Assembly: GCF_018728565.1 (NCBI RefSeq)
Contig: NZ_JACSOI010000003.1
Span: 372,001 to 436,000, forward strand
DNA: 64,000 nt
Direction of reading: 5' to 3'
From: Zobellia russellii
GTDB lineage: Bacteria; Bacteroidota; Bacteroidia; Flavobacteriales; Flavobacteriaceae
Part shown: positions 9,178 through 18,054 of the stretch, in pieces
Layout of the letters: each line of letters starts with the position of its first letter
How positions within the stretch are numbered: position 1 is the first letter of the stretch
Notes under the pieces: generated by a model
The model's input: the letters and a program-made list of their open reading frames with translations, nothing else
Database searches by the model: none
Told to the model about the DNA's origin: nothing
Made by a program: the position numbers and the translations under genes

Positions 9178-10137
9178 TTAAAAAGAAGCAATAATCTGTA
9201 ATGCTACTTTTAATGCTTGTGTGCCTTGCTTTAGGCTTACGATTGGGGTAGTGTCATTGGCAATAGCATCTGCAAAACTTTCTAATTCATCAAGAATGGC
9301 GTTGTTGGTGCCCACTTCCGGATTTTCAAAATAGATTTGTTTCTTTTCGCCTTCCGCATTTTGGAGAACCATATCAAAATCGCCTACTTTTTCGGGAGCA
9401 TCCTTCATTTTTACCACCTCAACTTTTTTCTCCAAGAAGTCTACGGATATGTAAGCATCTTTTTGAAAGAAACGTGATTTACGCATGTTTTTCAATGAAA
9501 TTCTACTAGCGGTCAAGTTTGCAACACAACCATTTTCAAACTCTATTCGTGCATTGGCAATATCCGGAGACTTGCTTATGACCGAAACCCCACTGGCATT
9601 GATTTGTTTTACCTCGGATCTTACAACGCTAAGAATAGCATCAATATCATGTATCATGAGGTCTAGTACCACTGGCACATCCGTACCACGGGGATTGAAC
9701 TCCGCCAAACGATGGCTTTCAATGAACATTGGGGTGTTAATCTGGTGTTTTACTGCAGAAAAAGCGGGATTAAAACGTTCTACATGTCCTACTTGGCCTT
9801 TTACGTTATACTTTTTTTCTAGTTCAAGAAGCTGCGCAGCTTCTTCAAAAGTATTGGTTATCGGTTTTTCTATAAAGATATGCTTCCCTTTTTCCATGGC
9901 CTTTTTGGCACAATCAAAATGGGAAAGGGTAGGGGTTACGATATCTACTACATCTACAGCTTCAATAAGTTTATTGATGTTGTCATAATAATGGTACCCA
10001 AATTCATCCGCTACCTTTTTTCCGTTTATAGCATCGGCATCATAAAAACCGACTAATTCATATTTTTTTGATTCATTTAACAGACGTAAATGTATTTTTC
10101 CTAAATGACCTGCGCCTAATACGCCAACTCTGAGCAT
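9178..10137 (-). CDS. Gfo/Idh/MocA-family oxidoreductase
   Basis: A NAD(P)-dependent oxidoreductase with N-terminal Rossmann fold (GVLGAGHLGKIH) and the family motif EKPITNTFEEA with its conserved EKP lysine near residue 90. A two-domain family member of 319 aa, substrate unknown. An in-frame TTG at 10146 would add three residues; I prefer the ATG at 10137. A minus-strand TATTTTTG (10161-10154) resembles a -7 element and would make this the first gene of the long minus-strand run that ends at gntK. Confidence 0.9.
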   Translation of the reverse strand: MLRVGVLGAGHLGKIHLRLLNESKKYELVGFYDADAINGKKVADEFGYHYYDNINKLIEAVDVVDIVTPTLSHFDCAKKAMEKGKHIFIEKPITNTFEEAAQLLELEKKYNVKGQVGHVERFNPAFSAVKHQINTPMFIESHRLAEFNPRGTDVPVVLDLMIHDIDAILSVVRSEVKQINASGVSVISKSPDIANARIEFENGCVANLTASRISLKNMRKSRFFQKDAYISVDFLEKKVEVVKMKDAPEKVGDFDMVLQNAEGEKKQIYFENPEVGTNNAILDELESFADAIANDTTPIVSLKQGTQALKVALQIIASF

Positions 10138-10153
10138 AAATTTCAATTTGTAT

Positions 10154-10161
10154 CAAAAATA
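10154..10161 (-). promoter_or_regulatory. Putative -7 promoter element for the minus-strand run
   Basis: Read on the minus strand this is TATTTTTG, matching TAnnTTTG. The G is 16 bases before the A of the ATG at 10137. No clear TTG -33 element lies at the expected spacing, so support is partial. Confidence 0.4.
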
Positions 10162-10298
10162 AGGATAGTTTCGGAGTTTTCGGGTTTCATTTAGGAAGAT
10201 TAAAGTTTACGGATTTTAAAAAATGAAGGCTGACATTTAGTCGGTAGACTTGTGAGTTGAAATTTTACAAGTTAACTTTACCTTCCAAAACCAAACCA

Positions 10299-10940
10299 TT
10301 GAGAGATACTTTAAAACATAGGGGAATGCGCAATAAGCTGGCCGAAGTATTGGTAGCTAAAGGCATTTCGGATAAAAATGTGCTGGAAGCTATACGTACC
10401 ATACCCAGACATTTATTTATGGACAGTAGTTTTGAGGGACACGCCTATCAAGATAAGGCGTTTCCTATTGCGGCCGATCAAACTATTTCTCAACCCTATA
10501 CCGTAGCTTTTCAATCGCAATTATTAGAGGTGAAACCCGATCAGAATATATTGGAAATAGGTACGGGCAGTGGGTATCAAACGGCAGTATTATTGCTTTT
10601 AAGGGCCAAGGTATACACTATAGAACGCCAACTGGAACTGTTTAAGAAAACCAAGATTTTCTTTAGAAAAATGGGCTATAGACCTAAAAAAATGATTTTT
10701 GGGGATGGGTATAAAGGGTTGCCGGAGCAGGCGCCTTATGATGGCATAATTGTTACTGCCGGTGCTCCAGAAGTACCTAGGGCACTCATGAGCCAGTTGA
10801 AAATTGGGGGTAGATTGGTTATTCCCGTAGGTACGGACGATCAAATCATGACCTTGTTCATTAGAAAGTCCGAAAAAGAATTTGAGAAAAAGGAATTCGG
10901 TTCTTTTCGTTTTGTTCCTCTTCTGGAGAATAAGAACTAA
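10299..10940 (+). CDS. pcm: Protein-L-isoaspartate O-methyltransferase
   Basis: Repairs isoaspartyl residues by SAM-dependent methylation. Visible are the SAM-binding motif ILEIGTGSGYQTAVL, the upstream PYTVAFQSQLLEV segment with QTISQPYTVA, and the C-terminal GGRLVIPVGTDDQ. The start is uncertain. The first ATG (10326) would remove residues that Bacteroidota homologues keep (DTLKHRG before MRNKL), so a TTG at 10299 is preferred, giving 213 aa. An open frame continues to 10257. It is convergent with smpB, with 12 bases between the stops. Confidence 0.88.
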   Translation: MRDTLKHRGMRNKLAEVLVAKGISDKNVLEAIRTIPRHLFMDSSFEGHAYQDKAFPIAADQTISQPYTVAFQSQLLEVKPDQNILEIGTGSGYQTAVLLLLRAKVYTIERQLELFKKTKIFFRKMGYRPKKMIFGDGYKGLPEQAPYDGIIVTAGAPEVPRALMSQLKIGGRLVIPVGTDDQIMTLFIRKSEKEFEKKEFGSFRFVPLLENKN

Positions 10941-10952
10941 ACCACTCTTTTT

Positions 10953-11417
10953 TTAGCTATTAAAGCTTTTCTTGATTCTGGATAGATTACGTTGATTGTC
11001 GCGATCTTTCAGGGTTTCTCGCTTGTCATAAAGTTTTTTACCCTTGGCCAAGGCCACTTTTAATTTTGCCAAGCCTCTATCGTTTATAAATAGGTTGGTG
11101 GGTACGATGGTAAAACCAGAAGTAGTAACCTCTTTGCGCAATTTTTTAAGCTCCCGTTTGTTCATGAGCAATTTGCGTTCCGCCTTTGGCTTGTGATTAA
11201 AATGGGAAGCATGGGAATACTCGTCTATCTGCATATTGATTACAAACAGTTCTCCCGCTTCATTAAACTCACAAAAGCTTTGGGTAATGGAAGCTTTTCC
11301 TTCACGAATGGATTTTATTTCTGTTCCGGCCAAAACAATTCCCGTTACATAGGTGTCTATGAACTCATATTCAAACTTGGCCTTCTTATTCTTTATGTTG
11401 ATGTTCTTCTGAACCAT
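10953..11417 (-). CDS. smpB: SsrA-binding protein SmpB
   Basis: Binds tmRNA and delivers it to stalled ribosomes for trans-translation. Family patterns are seen in order: [30 protein letters not shown]-like [14 protein letters not shown], and the basic C-terminal tail [13 protein letters not shown]. The 154 aa length is typical. A minus-strand TATTTTTG at 11429-11422 ends only 4 bases before the ATG, which would make the transcript nearly leaderless if that is the promoter. The tmRNA gene itself is not in the window. Confidence 0.95.
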   Translation of the reverse strand: MVQKNINIKNKKAKFEYEFIDTYVTGIVLAGTEIKSIREGKASITQSFCEFNEAGELFVINMQIDEYSHASHFNHKPKAERKLLMNKRELKKLRKEVTTSGFTIVPTNLFINDRGLAKLKVALAKGKKLYDKRETLKDRDNQRNLSRIKKSFNS

Positions 11418-11421
11418 ACCG

Positions 11422-11429
11422 CAAAAATA
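11422..11429 (-). promoter_or_regulatory. Putative -7 element immediately upstream of smpB
   Basis: TATTTTTG on the minus strand matches TAnnTTTG. By analogy with the SRP RNA promoter, where RNA begins about 4 bases after the G, transcription would start at the smpB ATG or one base before it. There is no convincing -33 TTG, so a chance match is possible. Confidence 0.35.
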
Positions 11430-11530
11430 GTGAAGTTCCCTAAATTATAGACTAATTCATGGGTATAGATATTTGATAAGGGCATATTAAAAACTTATAC
11501 CGCTTTTCTCTGTGCCGTCAAAAAAGAAGA

Positions 11531-12088
11531 TTACCGTTCTTTAGGACAATTGCAGTTAATGTGAAGTCTTTGTGAAGTAGCTTGTTGGCCAACTATTTGT
11601 ACAATAAAAAGACTTCCGTTATCGGTATCGTCCATTTCATAATATAGGTCTATGCCTATCATTTGGTTTACAAAATCAGGAGTGGTGTTACTATGGCCAA
11701 CAACAAGAACGTTCTTGCCAAGATTGTCTTTTTTAAACTGCTCTATGTTTACGTTCTGAGGTTCGTAATACTTTACGTCAAGCTCTTTTTTTACGGCCGT
11801 TGGTGCGGCGGTCATAGAAGTTCTTTCGTAATCTGTGGTGTAAATAATATCTAGATCAACATCTTTTAATATCTCTGCCCAGTGCATAGCTCTTCCCAAA
11901 CCGCGTTGGTTTAATTCCGGATCTACATTTTCAGGGTCCGTACGGTCTTTTTCTGCATGACGAATAAAATAAAAAGTAGAAACTACACCATTTGTGTTGG
12001 TATCTTGATTAACTTTTGTATCGTCTTTACAACTTACAAAAATTAAGGCCGTAAGGATAATAATATATAAGGATTTGATCCGTTGCAT
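11531..12088 (-). CDS. Histidine phosphatase family lipoprotein
   Basis: An N-terminal signal with lipobox cysteine C20 (ALIFVSC) predicts a lipid-anchored extracytoplasmic protein. The catalytic RHA motif is R43-H44 in FYFIRHAEK, and the second histidine is in VLVVGHSNTTP. A conserved TDYERTSMTA segment lies between them. It belongs to the phosphoglycerate mutase-like/SixA branch of the superfamily; the substrate is unknown and need not be phosphohistidine. Length 185 aa. It is divergent from the PorP/SprF-type gene, with about 100 bases between the starts. Confidence 0.85.
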   Translation of the reverse strand: MQRIKSLYIIILTALIFVSCKDDTKVNQDTNTNGVVSTFYFIRHAEKDRTDPENVDPELNQRGLGRAMHWAEILKDVDLDIIYTTDYERTSMTAAPTAVKKELDVKYYEPQNVNIEQFKKDNLGKNVLVVGHSNTTPDFVNQMIGIDLYYEMDDTDNGSLFIVQIVGQQATSQRLHINCNCPKER

Positions 12089-12187
12089 AATAGGTAATAG
12101 TTTTTGGTTGAAAACTCTTGCATAATTGTTAACTAAATTTAGACAAAAAAAGTATGTAGGAATACTGGTTTTTGTTTTTTTGTAATC

Positions 12188-13990
12188 ATGCTCAGAACTC
12201 TATACACATTTCTCTTTTTATTGTCTGTTTTGGTTCTGCGGAGTCAAGAGTCTCGTTTGCCTGCAGACTTAAGACAACATAACTTAACAACGTACAACGC
12301 CAGTTTATTTAATCCCGCATTTTCCGTAGATAGGAACAATGCCAATTCTTTGGCGTATTGGGTGCGTTGGCAGTGGCAGGCAATAGATGGTAATCCTACT
12401 ACCCAGTTTATAAATTACACTAGAAAATTAAATGGTAAGTCTGCGGTTGGCGTGGCATTCTTTCAGCAAAATACGGGTGTCTATTTTGATACGGGTGGGG
12501 TCATTAATTACGCGCACAGTTTTAATCTTAATGAAAGTGTAAAACTTTCGGTAGGGGCAAACGTATTTGGTTTTGTGCAGTCTCTTGCTGATGACCGTTT
12601 TACGGTAAATCCTGATTTTCCATTATTACAATCAGCTCCAACGGATGATTTTATACTACAGGTGGCACCAGGAGTGAGTTTAAGTGTGGAGCGACTTACA
12701 TTAGGTTTCGCTTCCGAAAATTTAATCGATTTTAATTTTACCGAAAAAGAAGCGAATACGGAAAAAGAAGATAAGGTCTTTATGGGGATTGTTTCCTATG
12801 ATTTTCCGGTAACTTTAGGTGCGGCACAAAATTCATTTATACGTCCGTCTATGTATTTGCGTACCATTCCCGGTGAGGCCAATCAAGTAGGTTTTAATGC
12901 ATTATTGAACACGAATAAATATTGGGGACAATTAGGCTTCAACAATTTTTATGGATATGGCATTGGAGCGGGAGGCACATTTTTTAACCATTTGTCCTTA
13001 GGTGCGTTGGTAGAATTTGGAGCAAGTTCATCCGTAAGTTCCGAGCCTTCGTTTGAGTTGATGGCAGCTTACTTTTTTGGAAAGCCAGAGGAACGTCATA
13101 AGATGGTGGGGGCTGTTGATCTAGAGGAAAATGAGCTCGATCAAATAGAGTCAGAGACTATTGCCGACGCTGAAGAGGAAAAGAAAAATGAAGCTGTAGC
13201 CCAAGAATTGGAAAAAGCTGCGGAATTGGCTGAAGCTTCAAAAGATGAAGAAAAGCAGGCTAAAAAAGAAGAAAAAGAGCGTCGCAGGTTAGAAAAAATT
13301 GCCCAAGACTCCATAGCTAAATCTGAAAAAGAACAAGCCTTAGCATTAAGAAAAGAGGAGAAACGACTTAAAAAGGAGGCTGCCGAAAAAGCCAAAGAAG
13401 AGGAAGCTCTTGCCCAAGCAGCAGAAAAACAAGCAGAAGAGCAAGAAAATGTAATGGCTGAAAAAGCGAAAGCAGCAGAAGTTGCCAAAGCTGAACAAGA
13501 GGAGCAAAAAAGAAGACTGGACTCTATTAATAACGCCAAAGAAAAAGAGGCACTTGCTGCAGCCGAGAGTGTTGAAAAGAAAAGACGAGAGGCCGAAGCG
13601 GCAGCTCAAAAAGTAGCTCAAGAAAAGGCAAAACAAGAAGCGCTTGAAAAAGAGAAGACGGCTCAAGAGGCCAAGCTAGCACAACAAAAAGAAGTGGTTG
13701 TTCCTAAAAAAGGTGAAAAATACGAAGAAGTAAAAACTGAGGACGGGCTGGAACCAGGCTACTATTTAATTGCCAATGTTTTTGGTACCAAAAAGTATTT
13801 TGATGCTTTTATGGCGGATATGAAGAAAAGGGGACTTCAGCCTAAATCTTTTGTGCGTAGTAAGAACAAATTCAATTACGTCTACTTAGGGCGCTATAAC
13901 ACTATGGGACAGGCTAGGCAGGCTAGAGATAGTAAGTTTGATGGTAAGTTTACAGGTAACACTTGGATTTTTAGAGTAGTGGGCAAGTAA
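12188..13990 (+). CDS. PorP/SprF-type membrane protein with coiled-coil linker and SPOR domain
   Basis: A signal peptide (about residues 1-20) precedes a region to about residue 300 that matches PorP/SprF barrel proteins of type IX secretion and gliding systems: NLTTYNASLFNPAFS near the N-terminus and repeated beta-strands ending SFELMAAYFFGKP. Residues 315-505 are a long A/E/K-rich coiled coil, like the periplasmic part of TolA. The C-terminus (about 520-600) is a SPOR-like domain: GYYLIANVFGTKKYFDAFMADM and YVYLGRYNTMGQARQARD. Typical PorP/SprF proteins are about 300 aa, so the second half is an added peptidoglycan-reaching module. The combined role (barrel tethered to the cell wall) is inference. 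No gld or spr genes are adjacent. Confidence 0.82.
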   Translation: MLRTLYTFLFLLSVLVLRSQESRLPADLRQHNLTTYNASLFNPAFSVDRNNANSLAYWVRWQWQAIDGNPTTQFINYTRKLNGKSAVGVAFFQQNTGVYFDTGGVINYAHSFNLNESVKLSVGANVFGFVQSLADDRFTVNPDFPLLQSAPTDDFILQVAPGVSLSVERLTLGFASENLIDFNFTEKEANTEKEDKVFMGIVSYDFPVTLGAAQNSFIRPSMYLRTIPGEANQVGFNALLNTNKYWGQLGFNNFYGYGIGAGGTFFNHLSLGALVEFGASSSVSSEPSFELMAAYFFGKPEERHKMVGAVDLEENELDQIESETIADAEEEKKNEAVAQELEKAAELAEASKDEEKQAKKEEKERRRLEKIAQDSIAKSEKEQALALRKEEKRLKKEAAEKAKEEEALAQAAEKQAEEQENVMAEKAKAAEVAKAEQEEQKRRLDSINNAKEKEALAAAESVEKKRREAEAAAQKVAQEKAKQEALEKEKTAQEAKLAQQKEVVVPKKGEKYEEVKTEDGLEPGYYLIANVFGTKKYFDAFMADMKKRGLQPKSFVRSKNKFNYVYLGRYNTMGQARQARDSKFDGKFTGNTWIFRVVGK

Positions 13991-14114
13991 GAAGATGAAA
14001 AAACCGAGGAAAACAGGTTGGTTAAACTTTAAATCCTACTTAAAAAAGAATAGGGGTAACAGCTATTAAACTTCTGAAAGATTTAAGAAAGCTATTAATG
14101 GTAGGTGTAAAACT

Positions 14115-14711
14115 TTACTTCTTAAGCTCTTTCTTTATGAGCACCTCTAAATAAGCGATGGTGTTGGTCAGGTACTTTTTATCAGTGGTCATAGTGGCCA
14201 TAGCAATTGCACCTTGAATCATAGTAAAAAGTTGTTTGGCAAATTGCAGCGGAGTAACGGGAAGGTGTAGTTCATTATTTTTAGAGCCGTTCTCAAGCAC
14301 TAGGGCTATCTTACCTTCCATTTCTCTAATAACTTCCTTGTTGGCGGCAACCAATAATCTATTGTTGTGCTGCGCATCAACCCCGGTGTTTAAAATAGGG
14401 CACCCGCCCATACTCAGGGTAAACGAGTCGTAGTTTCTATAAAAATCCGTGAGTTTAAAAAGCTTGTCAAGAGCATTGTTTTCTTCCGCAAGAACTTCAT
14501 CTATTTTTGATAAGAGTAAGTTGCTGTTGTATTGATAGGCAGATAAGGCTAAAGCTTCCTTATTTTCAAAATTACCATAAATGGCCCCTTTGGTTAATCC
14601 TGTAGCTTCCGTAAGGTCGCTCATACTGGTTCCGATATATCCGTGTTTGTTAAAAACGGAGGCAACAGTTTCAATAATAAAGGCTGTAGTTCTTTCGGCT
14701 TTCGTAGACAT
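14115..14711 (-). CDS. TetR-family transcriptional regulator
   Basis: The N-terminal helix-turn-helix (about residues 25-50) reads GYIGTSMSDLTEATGLTKGAIYGNFENKEAL, the standard TetR DNA-binding signature. The C-terminal ligand domain of about 140 residues is variable, including LSMGGCPILNTGVDA, a pattern seen in AcrR-like regulators. Length 198 aa. A palindrome 33 bases upstream of the ATG is a candidate autoregulatory operator. Neighbours give no clear target gene or ligand. Confidence 0.9.
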   Translation of the reverse strand: MSTKAERTTAFIIETVASVFNKHGYIGTSMSDLTEATGLTKGAIYGNFENKEALALSAYQYNSNLLLSKIDEVLAEENNALDKLFKLTDFYRNYDSFTLSMGGCPILNTGVDAQHNNRLLVAANKEVIREMEGKIALVLENGSKNNELHLPVTPLQFAKQLFTMIQGAIAMATMTTDKKYLTNTIAYLEVLIKKELKK

Positions 14712-14743
14712 AATGGTACAGTTTTATACGAAGATAAAGAAAT

Positions 14744-14763
14744 TATATACTGTATGGTATATA
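14744..14763. promoter_or_regulatory. Inverted repeat, candidate operator of the adjacent TetR gene
   Basis: Perfect 7-base arms TATATAC and GTATATA are separated by TGTATG. The site is just upstream of the TetR start at 14711, where autoregulating TetR proteins usually bind. The AT-rich sequence lowers certainty. Confidence 0.5.
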
Positions 14764-14769
14764 CCTAAG

Positions 14770-14800
14770 AAAAAAAAAGCACCCTTTTTAGGGTGCTTTT
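14770..14800 (-). terminator. Intrinsic terminator of clpB
   Basis: The 10-bp stem AAAAGCACCC/GGGTGCTTTT (14775-14784 and 14791-14800) has a 6-base loop. Read on the minus strand it is followed by a run of T, about 30 bases after the clpB stop. Confidence 0.88.
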
Positions 14801-14831
14801 AAAAACAAGTCTATTTTTTAGAAAAATATGT

Positions 14832-17432
14832 TTACTCTACCAGTTCATCTTGATTTCTAAAGACCAGTTCGTCATTAAAGGAATCAATCAGAACAATACT
14901 ATCCGCTTTTATATTTCCGCTCAGGAGTTCCTTTGAAAGGTTGTTAAGAACCTCTCTTTGTATGACCCTTTTTATGGGGCGGGCTCCGTACTGTGGGTCA
15001 TAACCCTTGTTGGCTAGGTAATTAACGGCTTCTTCGGTAGCATCAATTGTTATATGCTGCTTTGCAATAGTTTTCTTTAAGCTGTTTAATTGTAGCCTAA
15101 CAATTTTGGTTATATCCTCTCGGCTAAGCGGGGTAAACATGATAATATCATCTATACGGTTAAGGAATTCAGGACGAATTGTTTTTCGCAACAATCCTAA
15201 AATCTCAACTCGTGCAGCCTCGGTGGCGCTATAAGGGTCTTTGCTGTTTTCAAATTTTTCCTGAATTATAGTACTGCCCATATTACTGGTCATTATAATA
15301 ATGGTATTCTTGAAATCTGCAACTCTACCTTTATTGTCCGTTAATCTTCCTTCGTCCAATACTTGTAATAAAATATTGAATGTGTCCGGGTGTGCCTTTT
15401 CAATCTCGTCAAGCAGAACCACGGAATAAGGTCTTCTTCTCACGGCTTCCGTTAACTGACCACCTTCGTCATAGCCTACGTATCCTGGAGGTGCTCCAAC
15501 CAATCTACTTACTGAGTGACGCTCTTGATATTCACTCATGTCAATACGCGTCATTGCATTCTCATCATCAAAAAGATAAGAGGCCAATGTTTTTGCCAGC
15601 TCCGTTTTACCAACTCCTGTGGTACCTAAAAACAGGAAGGATCCTATAGGTCTGTTCGCATCTTGTAATCCGGCACGACTTCTTCTAATGGCATCGGATA
15701 CGGCTTCAATAGCTTCGTTCTGGCCAACCACTCTTTTGTGAAGGACCGTTTCTAGCTTTAAGAGTTTTTCGCGTTCACTTTGTAGCATCTTGGTAACCGG
15801 AATGCCGGTCCATTTTGCCACGACTTCCGCTATGTCTTCACTGGTAACCTCTTCTTTGATTAGAGTATCGCCTAGCTGCTGTTCATCCAATACTTTTTGG
15901 AGTTCCTCCAGTTTTTCCTGTGACTCTTTAATTTTTCCATAACGTAGTTCCGCAACTTTACCGTAATCTCCATTACGCTCAGCACGTTCCGCCTCAAGCT
16001 TAAATTCCTCAATATCCTGCTTGGTCTTTTGAATCTCGTCTACGACCGATTTTTCGCTTTCCCACTTGGCAAAAAGCTCATTTCTGTCTTCTTTCAGATT
16101 CGCCAAATCAACATTTAGCAATTTTAGCTTGGCCTTATCGTTTTCACGTTTTATAGCTTCAATTTCAATTTCTAACTGCATAATCTTGCGGTCCAGAACA
16201 TCTAGCTCCTCTGGTTTGGAATTTATTTCCATACGTAATTTTGCGGCAGCTTCATCCATCAAATCAATAGCCTTGTCCGGTAGAAACCGGTTGGTAATGT
16301 ACCGTTGCGATAATTCTACCGCAGCTATTACCGACTCATCCTTGATCCGTACCTTATGGTGGGCTTCATATTTTTCTTTAATACCGCGTAGTATTGAAAT
16401 AGCACTTTCCGTATCCGGCTCGTTAACAACTACCTTTTGGAAACGTCTTTCGAGCGCTTTGTCTTTTTCGAAATATTTTTGGTATTCATCCAGTGTGGTG
16501 GCACCTATGGCTCTGAGTTCTCCGCGTGCCAATGCCGGCTTTAAAATGTTAGCGGCATCCATGGCACCTTGTCCACCACCAGCGCCAACCAACGTGTGAA
16601 TTTCATCTATAAATAAGACAATGTCCCCATCTGATGAAGTCACTTCTTTAATGACCGATTTCAATCGCTCCTCAAACTCTCCCTTATATTTGGCACCGGC
16701 AATTAAAGCTCCCATGTCCAAAGAATAGATAATTTTATCTTTAAGGTTCTCGGGAACGTCACCTTGAACAATACGGTGCGCCAAACCTTCGGCAATTGCC
16801 GTTTTACCGGTACCTGGTTCACCAACCAACATAGGGTTATTTTTGGTTCTTCTTGATAAAATTTGAAGAATACGACGGATTTCTTCGTCGCGTCCAATTA
16901 CCGGGTCCAATTTGCCACTGTCTGCTAACTGGTTAAGGTTACGGGCGTATTTATCCAAGGAGTTATAGGTGTCTTCCGCACTTTGAGAAGTTACCCTTCC
17001 TCCTTTGCGCAGTTCTTCAATGGCTGCTTTCAAATCTTTTTCGGTAGCTCCTTGGTCCTTTAATATCCGAGCTATTTTACTGCTGGATTTTAAAATGGCC
17101 AATAAAAGATGTTCAATGGAAACAAATTCGTCATCCATCTTTTTAGCAATGGTACTGGCTTCGTTTAAAGTTTTCCCTGCTTCTCTGGACAGGATAATAT
17201 CCCCTCCCGAAACCTTAGGGAAGCTTTCCAGTTCCTTTTCCAAGATTTGTTGTAGCAAGGGAACGTTAATATTTAGTTTCTTCAGTATAAAAGGAAGTAC
17301 GTTCTCATCAACCTCCCAAATTGCTTTGAACAAATGTTCGTTTTCTATCTGCTGGTGGTCCAAGCTTTGAGCAAGCTGTTGAGCTTGCTGAATGGCCTCC
17401 TGAGATTTTGTGGTGAAATTATTAAAGTTCAT
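14832..17432 (-). CDS. clpB: ATP-dependent disaggregase ClpB
   Basis: AAA+ chaperone that rescues aggregated proteins together with DnaK (also in this window, at 58 kb). The order is complete: N-terminal Clp repeat domain ([22 protein letters not shown] onward), NBD1 Walker A GEPGTGKT and Walker [16 protein letters not shown], the coiled-coil middle domain (about residues 400-530), NBD2 Walker A GTTGVGKT and Walker [14 protein letters not shown], then the C-terminal domain with [16 protein letters not shown]. The 866 aa length is full size. It is monocistronic with its own terminator. A TTATTGCAATAA palindrome lies about 90 bases upstream. Confidence 0.97.
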   Translation of the reverse strand: MNFNNFTTKSQEAIQQAQQLAQSLDHQQIENEHLFKAIWEVDENVLPFILKKLNINVPLLQQILEKELESFPKVSGGDIILSREAGKTLNEASTIAKKMDDEFVSIEHLLLAILKSSSKIARILKDQGATEKDLKAAIEELRKGGRVTSQSAEDTYNSLDKYARNLNQLADSGKLDPVIGRDEEIRRILQILSRRTKNNPMLVGEPGTGKTAIAEGLAHRIVQGDVPENLKDKIIYSLDMGALIAGAKYKGEFEERLKSVIKEVTSSDGDIVLFIDEIHTLVGAGGGQGAMDAANILKPALARGELRAIGATTLDEYQKYFEKDKALERRFQKVVVNEPDTESAISILRGIKEKYEAHHKVRIKDESVIAAVELSQRYITNRFLPDKAIDLMDEAAAKLRMEINSKPEELDVLDRKIMQLEIEIEAIKRENDKAKLKLLNVDLANLKEDRNELFAKWESEKSVVDEIQKTKQDIEEFKLEAERAERNGDYGKVAELRYGKIKESQEKLEELQKVLDEQQLGDTLIKEEVTSEDIAEVVAKWTGIPVTKMLQSEREKLLKLETVLHKRVVGQNEAIEAVSDAIRRSRAGLQDANRPIGSFLFLGTTGVGKTELAKTLASYLFDDENAMTRIDMSEYQERHSVSRLVGAPPGYVGYDEGGQLTEAVRRRPYSVVLLDEIEKAHPDTFNILLQVLDEGRLTDNKGRVADFKNTIIIMTSNMGSTIIQEKFENSKDPYSATEAARVEILGLLRKTIRPEFLNRIDDIIMFTPLSREDITKIVRLQLNSLKKTIAKQHITIDATEEAVNYLANKGYDPQYGARPIKRVIQREVLNNLSKELLSGNIKADSIVLIDSFNDELVFRNQDELVE

Positions 17433-17520
17433 ATGTATATTGTTATCTGTTGTTATTGTTTATTTTTGACTGAAATAGGTCAACAATCCTACCAATGTAA
17501 GACACAGGACAAAATGTCGC

Positions 17521-17532
17521 TTATTGCAATAA
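17521..17532. promoter_or_regulatory. 12-bp palindrome between clpB and ytxJ
   Basis: TTATTGCAATAA is a perfect palindrome in the 166-base divergent region between clpB (-) and ytxJ (+). It could be a regulator site for either gene; no known heat-shock operator of this sequence is recalled. Functional status unknown. Confidence 0.3.
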
Positions 17533-17598
17533 AACAAAGGACATTTAGTCAGTTGTAAAGTTTTGGAGAACGTTAGACTGATACTATAAAAATACAAA

Positions 17599-17994
17599 AT
17601 GGGTCTCTTTAATAATTTGTTTGGAAGTAAAAATGAAGGTGAAGAAAAAAAGGAAGCTAAAATCCCTTGGATAGCACTTACTTCTCTAGAGCAATTAGAT
17701 GAAATTGAAAGGAAGTCTTTAACAAAGCCTCAAGTAATATTTAAGCATTCCACTACTTGCGGAATTAGCCGGATGGTATTGAATATGTTTACTCAGAACT
17801 ATGCAGTAGAAGAGGGGCAGATGGACTTTTACTTCTTGGATTTACATAGTTACCGTCAAGTTTCCGATGAAACCGGGTATAAATTTCAGGTCATGCACCA
17901 ATCGCCTCAGTTGTTGGTGATAAAGAATGGCGGGGTAGTAGCTCATGATTCCCATGGCGCTATTACGGATATCAACTTAGAAAAATACCTTTAA
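17599..17994 (+). CDS. ytxJ: Bacillithiol-system monothiol thioredoxin-like protein YtxJ
   Basis: A small cytoplasmic thioredoxin-fold protein with a single active-site cysteine, C54, in HSTTCGISR. The cis-proline region is MHQSPQLLVIKNG. The 131 aa length and pattern (W24 in IPWIALTS, FLDLHSYR) match the DUF2847/YtxJ family, thought to remove bacillithiol from mixed disulfides (monothiol bacilliredoxin). Its presence suggests the organism makes bacillithiol, although the bsh genes are not in the window. It is convergent with fahA. Confidence 0.88.
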   Translation: MGLFNNLFGSKNEGEEKKEAKIPWIALTSLEQLDEIERKSLTKPQVIFKHSTTCGISRMVLNMFTQNYAVEEGQMDFYFLDLHSYRQVSDETGYKFQVMHQSPQLLVIKNGGVVAHDSHGAITDINLEKYL

Positions 17995-18024
17995 ACCCAC
18001 CCGTTATAGGGGAGTGGTTTAAAG
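17991..18024. terminator. Weak hairpin between ytxJ and fahA
   Basis: Imperfect arms TTTAAACC...CCC and GGGG...GGTTTAAA flank the end of ytxJ (including its stop codon). There is no strong T run, so it is only a possible terminator for the convergent pair. Confidence 0.35.
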
Positions 18025-18054
18025 GTATCTTCAAGATTAAATATCTAGAGTTTA

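Noticed and set aside
13141-13666. Ser/Phe-rich minus-strand open frames opposite the coiled coil
   Set aside because: They are the complement of the A/E/K-rich coding stretch and have no start context or homology.
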